A model generated the notes under the pieces. That model was not told the origin of the DNA. It did not search any database and was given only the letters and a program-made list of their open reading frames with translations. The translations under genes were made by a program, and so were the position numbers. Positions 1 through 10,991 of a stretch of 64,000 bases of DNA are shown here, one piece after another; the stretch's first letter is position 1; each line of letters starts with the position of its first letter. The stretch comes from an uncultured Sphingomonadaceae bacterium (lineage in GTDB: Bacteria > Pseudomonadota > Alphaproteobacteria > Sphingomonadales > Sphingomonadaceae): contig CANMQE010000002.1 in assembly GCA_947499975.1 (NCBI GenBank), positions 677,658 to 741,657 on the forward strand, in the 5' to 3' direction.

Positions 1-818
1 CGAACGATGGGCTTTGCGGCAAAGGCGCGCGTGCCCGCATACACGCCCGCGACATAAACGGCGAGGAAGCCGTTTCCGCCCAACAGGCTGGCGAAGCCGA
101 AGGCCAGTAGCGCGCCTGCAATCGAGACCACGAAGGCAAGGCCGCCCTGGCGCAGGCCCATGCGCTTCAGACCCTCGGGCAGGGCATATCCCGCCACCAG
201 GCCCACGCCAGCACCCACGATCATCTGCTGCGCGAATTCGGGCAGGAGGGAGAGCGGCGCGGGCGCGCCCGTGGCACTGGTGAAGGCCAGCAGCGCGGTG
301 ACCAGGAAGATCGCCATCGGATCGTTGGAGCCTGACTCCAGCTCCAGCAAGGCGGGCACATCGTCCTTCAGATCGAGGTCGCTCGATCGCAATACGGAGA
401 AGACGGCGGCGGCATCGGTGGAGGCGACGACCGCGCCCAGCAGGAAGGCCTGCAGCGGCGCGAAATCGAGGAGCAGGATGGCCGACAACGCAACCACACC
501 GGCGGTGATGCCGACGCCGACTGTGGCCAGCGCCAGTGCCGGACCCAGCATCGGGCGCACGGCGCGCCAATTCGTATCCAGCCCGCCGGAGAAGAGGATG
601 AAGGCAAGGCACACGATGCCCACCCCTTGCGTCAGCAGGTAATCGCTGAAATCGATGCCGCCCGGCCCCTCCACCCCTGCAAGGATGCCAAGGCCCAGGA
701 AACCCACGATGGCGGGAAACCCGATCCGCGATGTCAGCAAACCGGCGATGACCGTCAGCGCGAGCAGCAGCCCGGTCAACAGCATGGCAAATTCTGGGCG
801 GTAGAGTTCCTGCAGCAT
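1..818 (-). CDS. NhaP2/CvrA-type cation:proton antiporter (3' end outside window)
   Basis: Hydrophobic membrane protein that should exchange H+ for K+ or Na+ across the inner membrane. About 272 residues are visible. The N-terminal half of a CPA1-type antiporter is recognisable: the early helix containing TSRIGFPAIVGFLGLGILAG, the ILFSGGLDTNW stretch, and the family motifs ASTDAAAVFSVLRS and LESGSNDPMAIFL that carry the ion-binding Asp residues. The start is ATG at 818, because an in-frame TGA lies at 822-824; an ATG at 785 is the alternative. The gene runs off the left edge, so the rest of the membrane domain and any C-terminal RCK/TrkA_C domain cannot be seen. Family assignment is confident; the transported ion is inference. 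Confidence 0.85.
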   Translation of the reverse strand, partial: MLQELYRPEFAMLLTGLLLALTVIAGLLTSRIGFPAIVGFLGLGILAGVEGPGGIDFSDYLLTQGVGIVCLAFILFSGGLDTNWRAVRPMLGPALALATVGVGITAGVVALSAILLLDFAPLQAFLLGAVVASTDAAAVFSVLRSSDLDLKDDVPALLELESGSNDPMAIFLVTALLAFTSATGAPAPLSLLPEFAQQMIVGAGVGLVAGYALPEGLKRMGLRQGGLAFVVSIAGALLAFGFASLLGGNGFLAVYVAGVYAGTRAFAAKPIV

Positions 819-892
819 GGATCAGCAGCGGGTAGGTGGCGAAATGCCTCTTGCCAAGCATGTCGGCCGCATGGCGCGTATCTCTCGGCGGG

Positions 893-1984
893 CTATCGCT
901 GCGCGACTTGCGCCCGGTCCAGCAGTTTCTGGTCTGCCAGCACCAGCGCCATCATCGCCTCGACCACGGGAACGCCGCGAATACCGACGCAGGGATCGTG
1001 GCGACCCTTGGTCTGGATTTGCGTCGCTTCACCTTCGTTGGTGATGGTGTCGACCGGTGTGAGGATGGAGCTCGTCGGCTTGAACGCCACGCGGCAGGTG
1101 ACCGGCTGGCCGGTGGAGATGCCGCCCGCGATGCCGCCTGAATGATTCGCCTCGAACACGGCGCCGCCATCCGCGCCGGGACGCATCGGATCGGCATTTG
1201 TTTCGCCCGTATTGGTAACAGCACCGAAACCGTCGCCGATCTCCACGCCCTTGGTGGCGTTGATCGTCATCATGGCGGCGGCCAGTTCGCTGTCGAGCTT
1301 GGCATAGATGGGTGCGCCCCAGCCGGCGGGCACGCCCACCGCCTGCGCCGCGACCAGCGCGCCGAGGGAAGAGCCGGACTTGCGCGCGCCGTCCACAAGA
1401 TCCTCCCACCGCGTAACCGTTTCGGGATCTGGGCAGAAGAAGGGATTGGTGCGGATCGTGGCCTTGTCGAACCGGTCATAGTCCATCGCCACATTGCCGA
1501 TCTGTTCCACCCACGCGGTGATTTCGACTTCGGGGATCACCAGCCTCGCAATCGCGCCAGCCGCCACGCGCGCAGCCGTTTCGCGAGCGCTGGAACGTCC
1601 GCCGCCGCGATAGTCGCGAAAGCCGTATTTCGCGTCATAGGTGTAATCGGCGTGGCCGGGCCGGTATGCCTTGGCGACCTCCGAATAGTCCTTCGATCGC
1701 TGATCGGTGTTCTCGATCATCAGGCTGATGGGCGTGCCGGTGGTACGCTGTATGCCGTCTTTGGCCTCGAACACGCCGGACAGGATGCGAACCTCGTCCG
1801 CCTCCCGCCGCTGCGTGGTGTATTTGGACTGGCCGGGCTTGCGCGCATCCATGAAGGGCTGGATGTCACTTTCCGAAAGCGCGATGCCCGGCGGGCACCC
1901 GTCCACCACCACGCCCAGCGCGGGGCCGTGGCTTTCCCCCCACGTGGTAAAGCGAAAAACGCGTCCGAATGTGTTCCAGCTCAT
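893..1984 (-). CDS. aroC: Chorismate synthase
   Basis: Catalyses the last shikimate-pathway step, 5-enolpyruvylshikimate-3-phosphate to chorismate, in the cytoplasm with reduced FMN. The 363-residue product starts [20 protein letters not shown], the classic AroC N-terminus. It continues with [10 protein letters not shown], the [11 protein letters not shown] motif and GGISTGQPV, and has normal family length. The frame is open 31 codons further upstream, but AroC homologues begin at MSWNTF, so I place the start at 1984. It is alone on the minus strand, between the antiporter (818) and the divergent ruvA. Confidence 0.97.
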   Translation of the reverse strand: MSWNTFGRVFRFTTWGESHGPALGVVVDGCPPGIALSESDIQPFMDARKPGQSKYTTQRREADEVRILSGVFEAKDGIQRTTGTPISLMIENTDQRSKDYSEVAKAYRPGHADYTYDAKYGFRDYRGGGRSSARETAARVAAGAIARLVIPEVEITAWVEQIGNVAMDYDRFDKATIRTNPFFCPDPETVTRWEDLVDGARKSGSSLGALVAAQAVGVPAGWGAPIYAKLDSELAAAMMTINATKGVEIGDGFGAVTNTGETNADPMRPGADGGAVFEANHSGGIAGGISTGQPVTCRVAFKPTSSILTPVDTITNEGEATQIQTKGRHDPCVGIRGVPVVEAMMALVLADQKLLDRAQVAQR

Positions 1985-2084
1985 GGGGCCGCCTTTGGTC
2001 GATTTGTGCGCGCATGTCGAGTGGGGCGAAACTTTCCTACTTTCATCCTCGGCAATATCATGCGGACATGATGACACTTGAGCG

Positions 2085-2275
2085 CACCCTAGCTGACACT
2101 TCCACGCGAAACGTCACGCTTTTTGCGCGGAAGGTGACAGTTTGGCAGCGCCGCGTCACACTTCGGTGCTCTTTGGCGCAGGACACTGTTCCATGTGTTC
2201 CACATTAGCGCCGCCCTTGCGGAAAAATCGCGCTTTGCACTGGCTTTCGGCGGCTCCAGCAGGCAGGAACAAAAC
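2085..2275. other. aroC-ruvA intergenic region, inverted GTCAC elements
   Basis: This non-coding gap holds several copies of a TGACA/GTCAC element: near 2094 (TGACACTT), 2112 (GTCAC), 2134 (GTGAC) and 2155 (GTCACACTT). The copies at 2112 and 2134 form an inverted pair around a T-run. They could be operator half-sites for the divergent aroC/ruvA promoters or just short palindromes. No ORF here is convincing. Confidence 0.3.
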
Positions 2276-2349
2276 GCGCTCAAGTAGCGAAAGCGGTAGC
2301 GCGGAAAGAAAAGCGCTCAAGCAGCATAAGCGATAGCGCAGAGAGAAAC
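2276..2349 (+). repeat. Two tandem 37-bp imperfect repeats just upstream of ruvA
   Basis: Units run 2276-2312 and 2313-2349 and share the pattern GCGCTCAAG-AGC--AAGCG-TAGCGC. Each unit begins GCGCT and carries AGCGC about 17 bases later, so each can form its own 5-bp stem. The second unit ends 2 bp before the ruvA start codon and must overlap the ribosome-binding region, so an effect on ruvA translation is plausible but inferred. Confidence 0.7.
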
Positions 2350-2351
2350 GT

Positions 2352-2960
2352 ATGATTGCAAAGCTATCGGGCAGGCTGGACGAAACCGGCGAAGACTGGG
2401 CCATCGTCGATGTGCAGGGCGTGGGCTATCTGGTCCATTGCTCCACCAAGACGCTTAACGCGCTGGGTTCGGTGGGCGACGCCTGCACCATCCACACCGA
2501 TCTGCAGGTGAGCGAGAACGACATGCGCCTGCTGGGCTTTGCCGAGAGTGCGGAGCGTGACTGGTTCCGCCTGCTGACAGGCGTGCAGGGCGTGGGGTCC
2601 AAGGTGGCGCTGGCGATCCTCTCCGCGTTATCCACCGGTGAACTGCGCGATGCCTGCGGCGGCGGCGATGCCGCCAGCGTGGCGCGGGCAAACGGCGTGG
2701 GGCCGAAGCTGGCGGGCCGTATCGTGAACGAGTTGAAGGACAGGGCCGGCGCCATGCCCGGCGCGGCCGGCGGCGGAATTGGTGGCGCTTCGATCATGCC
2801 CGCCGGCGGAGCAAGCTCCGACGCTGTCAGCGCATTGCAGAACCTTGGCTTCAAGCCTGCCGTCGCCGCACAGGCCGTCGCCCGCGCGCAGGAAGAACTT
2901 GGCGAAGGCGCAGCGGAAGGCGACCTCATCCGCGTGGCGCTGAAGAAGGCCGCGGGCTAG
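2352..2960 (+). CDS. ruvA: Holliday junction DNA helicase subunit RuvA
   Basis: DNA-binding subunit that holds Holliday junctions and loads RuvB for branch migration. The 202-residue product starts MIAKLSGRLDETGEDWAIVD, the family OB-fold N-terminus. A central helix-hairpin-helix region follows (LTGVQGVGSKVALAILSAL and ANGVGPKLAGRIVNELKD, about residues 72-130). A flexible Gly/Ala linker then leads to the C-terminal RuvB-contact domain (DAVSALQNLGFKPAVAAQAV). Length is typical. It is the first gene of a four-gene run ending in ruvB; ruvC is not next to it in the window. Confidence 0.96.
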   Translation: MIAKLSGRLDETGEDWAIVDVQGVGYLVHCSTKTLNALGSVGDACTIHTDLQVSENDMRLLGFAESAERDWFRLLTGVQGVGSKVALAILSALSTGELRDACGGGDAASVARANGVGPKLAGRIVNELKDRAGAMPGAAGGGIGGASIMPAGGASSDAVSALQNLGFKPAVAAQAVARAQEELGEGAAEGDLIRVALKKAAG

Positions 2961-2971
2961 GAGAACTGACG

Positions 2972-3517
2972 ATGAAGACGATGCTTTGCCTGTTCACTGC
3001 CAGCCTGCTGGCTGCTCCTGCCGCCGCGCAGGACATGTCCACCTTCACCACCGGCCCCGTGTTCGAGGACTTCGGCCCCCATGCGCAGGTGGAGCAGACG
3101 GAGCCGCTGCCCGCCGACCTCGCCCTGCGTCACAGCTTCGATGTTGCCGCCGCTGCCGAGGATGGCCGCTTCAACCGCGGCTTCGAAAGCGCGGCGCGCT
3201 TCATCAACATGCACGCGGCCAATGGCGTGGACCCCGAACGGATCGAGGTGGCCGTGGTGGTTCACGGCCGCGCGGTGCAGGATTTGCTGACCGACGCAGC
3301 ATGGGCCGCACGCGATCTGGAAGGGGATGCGAACCCCGGCGGCGACCACGTGCGCGCAATGCTGGATGCAGGCGTGCGCTTCATCGTCTGCGGCCAGAGT
3401 GCGGCAGGGATCGGCGTGGTAAATGAGGATTTGATTGACGGCGTGGAAATGGCGCTGTCTGCGATGACCGCGCATGCGCTGTTGCAACAACGCGGCTATT
3501 CGGTGAATCCGTTTTGA
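2972..3517 (+). CDS. Secreted DsrE-family protein
   Basis: 181 residues with a clear Sec signal peptide (MKTMLCLFTASLLAAPAAAQ, cleavage near residue 20). A DsrE/DsrF-like fold follows: RFINMHAANGVDPERIEVAVVVHG, then the VCGQSA segment that carries the single conserved-position cysteine of this family. Soluble DsrE proteins handle sulfur relay; exported versions like this have no settled function. It starts 11 bp after ruvA, and its stop overlaps the next gene's TTG start, so it is probably co-transcribed and translationally coupled. Its position between ruvA and ruvB is the odd point. Confidence 0.75.
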   Translation: MKTMLCLFTASLLAAPAAAQDMSTFTTGPVFEDFGPHAQVEQTEPLPADLALRHSFDVAAAAEDGRFNRGFESAARFINMHAANGVDPERIEVAVVVHGRAVQDLLTDAAWAARDLEGDANPGGDHVRAMLDAGVRFIVCGQSAAGIGVVNEDLIDGVEMALSAMTAHALLQQRGYSVNPF

Positions 3518-3936
3518 ACCGATTGCTCGACAAAGTCCCGCACCGGATCATAGGTGTGGCTGGTCTTATGCTTCTGCTTATAGTGATGCAGGTGGGTCAC
3601 GCTGTTCGTGACGATAATTGGGCCGACATTATTAACTTGGAGGTGTGGGTTTCGCTGCTTCTCCCCGCATTCTTTATGGGTTCAGTGGGTTGGGGCACCT
3701 TGCTGCTCGGCCGAGCGAGTGACAACCGAACCACTCACCGTGTTCTCAAGGTTGTAGCCGTCCTATATTTCGCTTTTTCCGCTTTTGTGGCTTGGGACAT
3801 CGTTGTGTTTGGTAATTCGACATCCGGTATCGCGATTTTCCTTTATCCTGTGTTTGCCGCGCTTTTGATGCTTCCGTTCATTGGCTTGGTCGCCTTTCTG
3901 GCCGAAAAGTTTGCTTCCGATACTTCCCTTGACTGA
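3514..3936 (+). CDS. Small membrane protein of unknown function between ruvA and ruvB
   Basis: 140 residues with about four hydrophobic helices (roughly residues 12-28, 45-65, 80-98 and 107-130) and a hydrophilic C-terminus. I do not recognise a family. The start is a TTG at 3514 in a TTGA overlap with the preceding stop; a later in-frame ATG (residue 19) is possible but would remove most of the first helix. The gene is visibly more AT-rich, with different codon choice, than ruvA and ruvB around it, which suggests a later insertion into the operon. Its 3' end overlaps the ruvB start. Confidence 0.65.
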   Translation: MNRLLDKVPHRIIGVAGLMLLLIVMQVGHAVRDDNWADIINLEVWVSLLLPAFFMGSVGWGTLLLGRASDNRTTHRVLKVVAVLYFAFSAFVAWDIVVFGNSTSGIAIFLYPVFAALLMLPFIGLVAFLAEKFASDTSLD

Positions 3937-4966
3937 TCAACCCATCCACTCCCCCGACCGCCAGCCGGAAGACCCGGACGCGGCGCTGCGTCCCAAGTCG
4001 CTCACCGAATTCGTCGGGCAAGAGGCCGCGCGCGATAACCTGCGCGTCTTCATCGAGGCGGCGAAAGGCCGGGGCGAGGCGATGGACCATGTGCTGTTCT
4101 TCGGCCCTCCCGGCCTCGGCAAGACCACGCTGGCGCAGATCGTGGCGAAGGAACTGGGCGTCGGCTTTCGCGCCACCAGCGGGCCGGTGATCGCCAAGGC
4201 GGGCGACCTTGCCGCGCTGCTGACCAATCTTGAGCCGAACGATGTGCTCTTCATCGACGAGATCCATCGCCTCAATCCCGTGGTGGAGGAGGTGCTGTAT
4301 CCGGCGATGGAGGACCGCGCGCTCGACATCATCATCGGGGAGGGGCCATCGGCACGCAGCGTGCGGATCGACCTGCCGCCCTTCACCCTGGTGGGCGCCA
4401 CCACGCGGCAGGGGCTTCTCACCACCCCATTGCGCGATCGCTTCGGCATCCCCGTGCGGCTGGTGTTCTATACCGAGGAAGAGCTGATGCGCGTGGTGAA
4501 GCGCGGGGCCAGTCTGCTGGGCATGGATATAGATGCCACCGGCGCGCGCGAGATTGCGCGGCGCTCTCGCGGCACGCCGCGCGTGGCGGGCCGACTGATG
4601 CGCCGCGTGCGCGATTTTGCGCAGGTGAAAGGCGCTACCACGGTCACCGCGACGATTGCAGACGAGGCGCTGACCCGGCTGGAGATCGACAATCTTGGCC
4701 TCGATGCGATGGACAGGCGCTATCTCACCATGATCGCTACCACCTACAAGGGCGGACCCGTTGGCGTGGAGACGCTGGCCGCCGGGCTTTCCGAACCGCG
4801 CGACACGGTGGAGGAGGTGATCGAGCCATACCTCATCCAGCTTGGCCTGCTGGCCCGCACGGCGCGGGGCCGTTGCCTGAACGATGGCGGTTGGGCACAT
4901 CTTGGAATGTCACCGCCCGAATCGGGCCGCGCGCAGCAGGGCGGCCTGTTCGAGGACGAGGGTTGA
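3929..4966 (+). CDS. ruvB: Holliday junction DNA helicase RuvB
   Basis: AAA+ motor that drives Holliday-junction branch migration with RuvA. Features include [16 protein letters not shown] near the N-terminus, Walker [10 protein letters not shown], Walker B LFIDEIHR, the sensor region [19 protein letters not shown], and the C-terminal winged helix ([20 protein letters not shown]). I choose TTG at 3929, giving [10 protein letters not shown] and 345 residues, because family members begin shortly before this stretch; the open frame upstream overlaps the previous gene. The start thus overlaps the preceding gene by 8 bp. Start-site confidence is moderate; identity is certain. Confidence 0.95.
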   Translation: MTDQPIHSPDRQPEDPDAALRPKSLTEFVGQEAARDNLRVFIEAAKGRGEAMDHVLFFGPPGLGKTTLAQIVAKELGVGFRATSGPVIAKAGDLAALLTNLEPNDVLFIDEIHRLNPVVEEVLYPAMEDRALDIIIGEGPSARSVRIDLPPFTLVGATTRQGLLTTPLRDRFGIPVRLVFYTEEELMRVVKRGASLLGMDIDATGAREIARRSRGTPRVAGRLMRRVRDFAQVKGATTVTATIADEALTRLEIDNLGLDAMDRRYLTMIATTYKGGPVGVETLAAGLSEPRDTVEEVIEPYLIQLGLLARTARGRCLNDGGWAHLGMSPPESGRAQQGGLFEDEG

Positions 4967-5203
4967 CGCGCGCGGGGCAGCGGGCGCCGACCTCGTGCGG
5001 GGCCGCCATTCGGTTCCATTGTGGGACACTGCGGCGCGAGGCACGGAAAAACCGCAGTTTTTTGCGCTTCGACAGGCGGGAATCTTGGTTAAGGCAATTG
5101 CGGAGCGGGCGATTGACGGTCTCATTGGCAGCAACCGGAAAAAGGCGCGGGGTGTCACAGGGGCACGTCCGCGAACATCCGGCCAAGCTGAGAGAGATTT
5201 TTC

Positions 5204-6355
5204 ATGTCCGTACGTATGGCCATCGCGAAATTGACTGCCGCCGCCGCCGGCGGTGCAGTCGTCGGCGGAGGCGCGGTGCACGTTGCCGAGCCGCAGTCCG
5301 CCGTAGTTGGCTACAAGACGGATAAGGAAGCCGAGCCCGAACTCACCTACCTCAAGGGTGAGGAAGAGCAGACGGCCCGCCGCACCATTCCGCCCCGTCC
5401 GCGAGAGCAGATGCGCCTGCGCCGCGTGATCGAGACGGAATGCTGCGAGGAAGAGCCGGAATACGCGCTGGCCCAGCCCCTGCCGCTGCCGCCGCTTCCC
5501 AGCGCGCCGGTAAGCGCGGCGGGAAGCGGCCAGCCAGTCCTGATCGGGGGCAGCACCGGCGGCTTCGGCGGTGGATTTGGCGGCGGGTTCTTCGGGGGCT
5601 TCTTCGGCGGATCGGGCGGCGGAGGCAGCGCCGTGGTGGACATGAGCACTACCACGACGACCGGCGGCGATGGCGGCGGCGACATCGTGATCGACATCGA
5701 CAACGACAATTCCAGCACGGGATCGTCTACCTCGACTTCGGGCGGTTCCACCTCGACATCTGGCGGTTCCACCTCGACTTCGGGCGGGTCTACTTCGACG
5801 AGCACCGGCGGGGTCACTTCGACGACGGGCGGCTCCTCGACCTCCACCAGCACGGGCGGCGTCACCAGCACGACCGGCGGGGTTACCAGCACCACTGGCG
5901 GCTCCTCGACCTCGACCAGCTCGGGCAACGTCACCAGCACCAGCTCTACCGGTGGCTCCTCGACCAGCAGCAGCACAGGCGGCGTGACGAGCACGACCTC
6001 CACCTCCACCTCCGGCAATGTCACCAGTTCCACGAGTACCAGCAGCTCGACTTCCGGAAATGTCACAAGCTCAACCAGCACGAGCAGCTCCACCTCCGGC
6101 AATGTCACCAGCTCGACATCGAGCAGCACCTCGACTTCGACGTCGAGCAGCACATCGAGTTCCACTTCGTCTGGCGGTTCGACATCCAGTGGTGATCCGC
6201 CTCCGCCCCCTCCGCCACCACCTCCTCCCAGCAGTTCGGGAACGCAGGTGCCGGCACCGGGCATGCTTGTGTTGTTCGGCGCTGCGGCGGGCGCAGTGTT
6301 CCTGCGCCGACGTCGCAAGAGCATCGGCGAAGGTGAGCGCGAACTCGCCGCCTGA
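5204..6355 (+). CDS. Ser/Thr/Gly-rich surface protein with PEP-CTERM-like sorting tail
   Basis: 383 residues. The N-terminus has an Ala/Gly-rich hydrophobic stretch (about residues 10-30), then a charged region with a CCEEE cluster near residue 80 and a Gly/Phe-rich block (about 120-145). About 155 residues of almost pure Ser/Thr/Gly follow, then eleven consecutive prolines. The C-terminus is VPAPGMLVLFGAAAGAVFLRRRRK: a PAPG motif, one transmembrane helix and an Arg cluster. This is the layout of PEP-CTERM (exosortase-processed) proteins, whose Ser/Thr tracts are thought to be heavily glycosylated. No exosortase gene is visible. SD-like GAGAGAG precedes the ATG at 5204; an ATG at 5216 is an alternative. 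Confidence 0.75.
   Translation: MSVRMAIAKLTAAAAGGAVVGGGAVHVAEPQSAVVGYKTDKEAEPELTYLKGEEEQTARRTIPPRPREQMRLRRVIETECCEEEPEYALAQPLPLPPLPSAPVSAAGSGQPVLIGGSTGGFGGGFGGGFFGGFFGGSGGGGSAVVDMSTTTTTGGDGGGDIVIDIDNDNSSTGSSTSTSGGSTSTSGGSTSTSGGSTSTSTGGVTSTTGGSSTSTSTGGVTSTTGGVTSTTGGSSTSTSSGNVTSTSSTGGSSTSSSTGGVTSTTSTSTSGNVTSSTSTSSSTSGNVTSSTSTSSSTSGNVTSSTSSSTSTSTSSSTSSSTSSGGSTSSGDPPPPPPPPPPPSSSGTQVPAPGMLVLFGAAAGAVFLRRRRKSIGEGERELAA
5716..6190 (+). repeat. Degenerate Ser/Thr/Gly-coding repeat tract
   Basis: Low-complexity coding tract. At 5740-5800 it is made of 21-bp units encoding GGSTSTS. Further on, longer units encode combinations of SGNVTSSTSTSSSTSGNVTS, with three near-copies between about 6010 and 6110. 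Synonymous differences between copies show that the peptide pattern is held while the DNA drifts. The opposite strand is also open over most of this stretch because of its composition. Confidence 0.85.
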
Positions 6356-6372
6356 TACGATACAGACAAAAG

Positions 6373-6408
6373 GCGAATGGGCGGCCAGCGTGTCGCCCGT
6401 TTTCGTTT
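6373..6408 (+). terminator. Probable rho-independent terminator
   Basis: Inverted repeat GGGCG (6379-6383) / CGCCC (6394-6398), flanked by a weaker CGAA/TTCG extension and followed by a T-rich run, 18 bp after the surface-protein stop. It could serve this gene; on the other strand it lies beyond the rhodanese gene's 3' end. Confidence 0.55.
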
Positions 6409-6450
6409 CAGCCTGCAGTGATGGCCGGCGTCAGCTTCGGGAACGCCGGA

Positions 6451-6887
6451 TCAGTCGTTCTGGCTTGAGATCGTTTCCAACCCTGCGTCGCTCCAGGCCT
6501 TGATACCACCTTCCAAGTGGCGGACCGGCGCGCCGAGATATTCGGACAATTGCGCAGCGGCGATGCCGGAGCGTCGGCTGCTGCCGCAATAGAGGATTGT
6601 CTCGCGTTCCGCCTCGACCGGGATGGAGGCCGGATCGAATGTGCCGAGCGGCGCGTTGAGCGAGCCGGGCAACCGGCTTTCGGCAAATTCCGCCGGAGTG
6701 CGCACATCGATCAACACGGCATTTCCAGCACGTATCAGAGCGGCCAGCTCCTGCGCCGACATTGTCTGCACCAAGGCCGAGGTAGCCGTGCCGGAGGCAG
6801 ATGCCGGATCGTTTGAAGCGGTAGCCGGGGCGCAGCCCGCAAGGGCGGCCCCGGTCACCAAGGTCAGCGCGGCAATTGCGCCGCGCA

Positions 6888-6888
<1 letters not shown>
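6451..6888 (-). CDS. Rhodanese-domain lipoprotein
   Basis: 145 residues. The N-terminus is a lipoprotein signal (MRGAIAALTLVTGAALAGC, lipobox LAGC, lipidated Cys at residue 19), so the protein should sit in the periplasm on a membrane. One rhodanese domain follows: LIDVRTPAEFAESRLPGSLN and the active-site loop LYCGSSRRSG with the catalytic cysteine, then GGIKAWSDAG. It may transfer or carry sulfane sulfur; the substrate is unknown. The ATG overlaps the acnA stop (ATGA), indicating translational coupling to aconitase. The frame is open further upstream, inside acnA, but the signal peptide fixes the start at 6888. Confidence 0.85.
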
Positions 6889-9563
<2,675 letters not shown>

Positions 9564-9744
9564 GGGCGTTTCGTCCTCATAGTGTGTTGCGGATCGGCCC
9601 CATTGTTGCGAGGGACAGAGCCAGTTTGGGCGCGATCTGCGCGTTTGCGTCGCATTGGTCAAGAGTGGCAGGTGCGCGGGTATTATTGCAACGCGGCATC
9701 GGGGCCTGATGTTCCGTGCGCGTCTGGAGCGGAAGCGAGAGACT

Positions 9745-9924
9745 ATGGCATTTGGAAGTCCACGCAGGAAAACCGGATCGCTCAACGTGTTCTTCATGCT
9801 GGTCGCGCTGGTGATCGCCGCCTTTCTGGGCGCGGCTGCCGGCCTGATCTGGCAGAATTCGGGCTGGTTCACCGACGGTACGGTGGAGGAGGAAGTGGTG
9901 ATGGAGGATGTTGCAGGAACCTAG
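9745..9924 (+). CDS. Small single-pass membrane protein, unknown
   Basis: 59 residues starting [12 protein letters not shown], with a basic N-terminus, one hydrophobic helix (about residues 14-38, [20 protein letters not shown]) and an acidic C-terminal tail (EEEVVMED). GGAGCGGAAGCGAGAG lies in the ribosome-binding position before ATG 9745. The predicted topology is cytoplasmic N-terminus and periplasmic acidic tail. No family recognised. It stands alone between acnA and the DMT transporter, both on the other strand. Confidence 0.6.
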   Translation: MAFGSPRRKTGSLNVFFMLVALVIAAFLGAAAGLIWQNSGWFTDGTVEEEVVMEDVAGT

Positions 9925-9935
9925 ATCGCGGGCGC

Positions 9936-10835
9936 TTACAATCCGGTAATCTCGGTGTTGGATCGCTTGATGGGCCGCGGCGCGGCTATCCAGCAGGCCA
10001 GCACGATCAGCACTGCACCGGCGATGGTGGCGCCTGTCACCACTTCGCCAAACAGCAGCCAGCCGAACAGCGCGGCGCACAGAAATCCCGTGTATTCCAC
10101 CGGCACAAGCACCTGCGCCTCTGCCCGCGCATAGGCCCAGGCGACAGCCAACGATCCCGCCACGGTCAGCAGGGCGGCGATCCCGATGGCCGTCATTGCC
10201 TCTGCGCCGGGAAGCCTGAAAAAGAAGGGTGCCGCCAACAATTGCACCAGAGCGCCCACGCCGGTGTGGAAGGTGGCTACCTCCACCGGGCCGGCCACCT
10301 GGGACTGTTTGCGGATAACCACGAAATTGTAGGCATACAGGGTGGCGGAAACGAATAACGAGGCGAGGCCCAGAAGAACGTCCTCCTCCACCTGTGTGCG
10401 CCCGAGCCTGCCGCCAATGATCACCAGCGTACCGATCAATCCCAGCACCGAGGCACCGATCGCTCCGCGTCTGATCTTCTCGCCCAGCAATAGGTGGGCG
10501 AAATACAGTGCCAGCAGCGGAGCCACGAAGCTGATGGCAATCGCTTCCGCAATCGGCAGCTTGGTAAGCGCGTAGAAGAAGGTGAGCGCCATGAAGGCGG
10601 AAACCACGCCGCGCTCTATATGCAGGCGCATGACAGGGCCGCTGGGCCAACCCGCCCTGCGCGCCAGCCAGACGGGCGCGATCAGCACGCAGGCCAGCGA
10701 AGAGCGCAGCAGGGAAGCGGTGTAGACACCCGCCAGCAGCGATGCCGCCTTCATTTGCGCATCCATCAGCGAAAGGAAACCGACACCGGCGAATGCTGCC
10801 AGGAATGGCATCAGGTGATGGTGGTTGCGCTGCAT
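9936..10835 (-). CDS. DMT-superfamily (EamA) transporter
   Basis: 299 residues with about ten hydrophobic helices arranged as two EamA repeats (roughly residues 8-140 and 150-290). The typical repeat endings are present: EAIAISFVAPLLALYFAHLLLGEKI in the first half and PVEYTGFLCAALFGWLLFGE in the second. Such proteins are inner-membrane exporters of small metabolites or amino acids; the substrate cannot be told from sequence. The start is ATG 10835, with MPFL at 10811 as an alternative. It is divergent from the L,D-transpeptidase gene. Confidence 0.85.
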   Translation of the reverse strand: MQRNHHHLMPFLAAFAGVGFLSLMDAQMKAASLLAGVYTASLLRSSLACVLIAPVWLARRAGWPSGPVMRLHIERGVVSAFMALTFFYALTKLPIAEAIAISFVAPLLALYFAHLLLGEKIRRGAIGASVLGLIGTLVIIGGRLGRTQVEEDVLLGLASLFVSATLYAYNFVVIRKQSQVAGPVEVATFHTGVGALVQLLAAPFFFRLPGAEAMTAIGIAALLTVAGSLAVAWAYARAEAQVLVPVEYTGFLCAALFGWLLFGEVVTGATIAGAVLIVLACWIAAPRPIKRSNTEITGL

Positions 10836-10991
10836 GTCGCACCCCTAGAGGCGCAGCTTCCGCGCGTCACCAACGCTTTAAGGGCACCCGGCGCGCTGCC
10901 ATTCAGCACTGCGAAAGCGCGTGTGCTTGATCGGTGGTTGTGCAAGGGGCAGAATGACGGGGCTTTGATGGTTGACAAGGGATTGATTCGA

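Noticed and set aside
1142..2071. 309-codon plus-strand frame antisense to aroC
   Set aside because: No recognisable domain, and wholly contained in a certain chorismate synthase gene.
3878..4900. 340-codon minus-strand frame across ruvB
   Set aside because: A shadow frame of the clear RuvB sequence, with no motifs of its own.
5716..6190. Tandem repeats as a CRISPR-like array
   Set aside because: They are in-frame Ser/Thr/Gly codons with no constant-length unique spacers.
5347..6369. 340-codon minus-strand frame antisense to the Ser/Thr-rich surface protein
   Set aside because: It is produced by the repeat codons (long Pro/Val/Glu runs). The plus frame has the ribosome-binding site, hydrophobic start and sorting tail.
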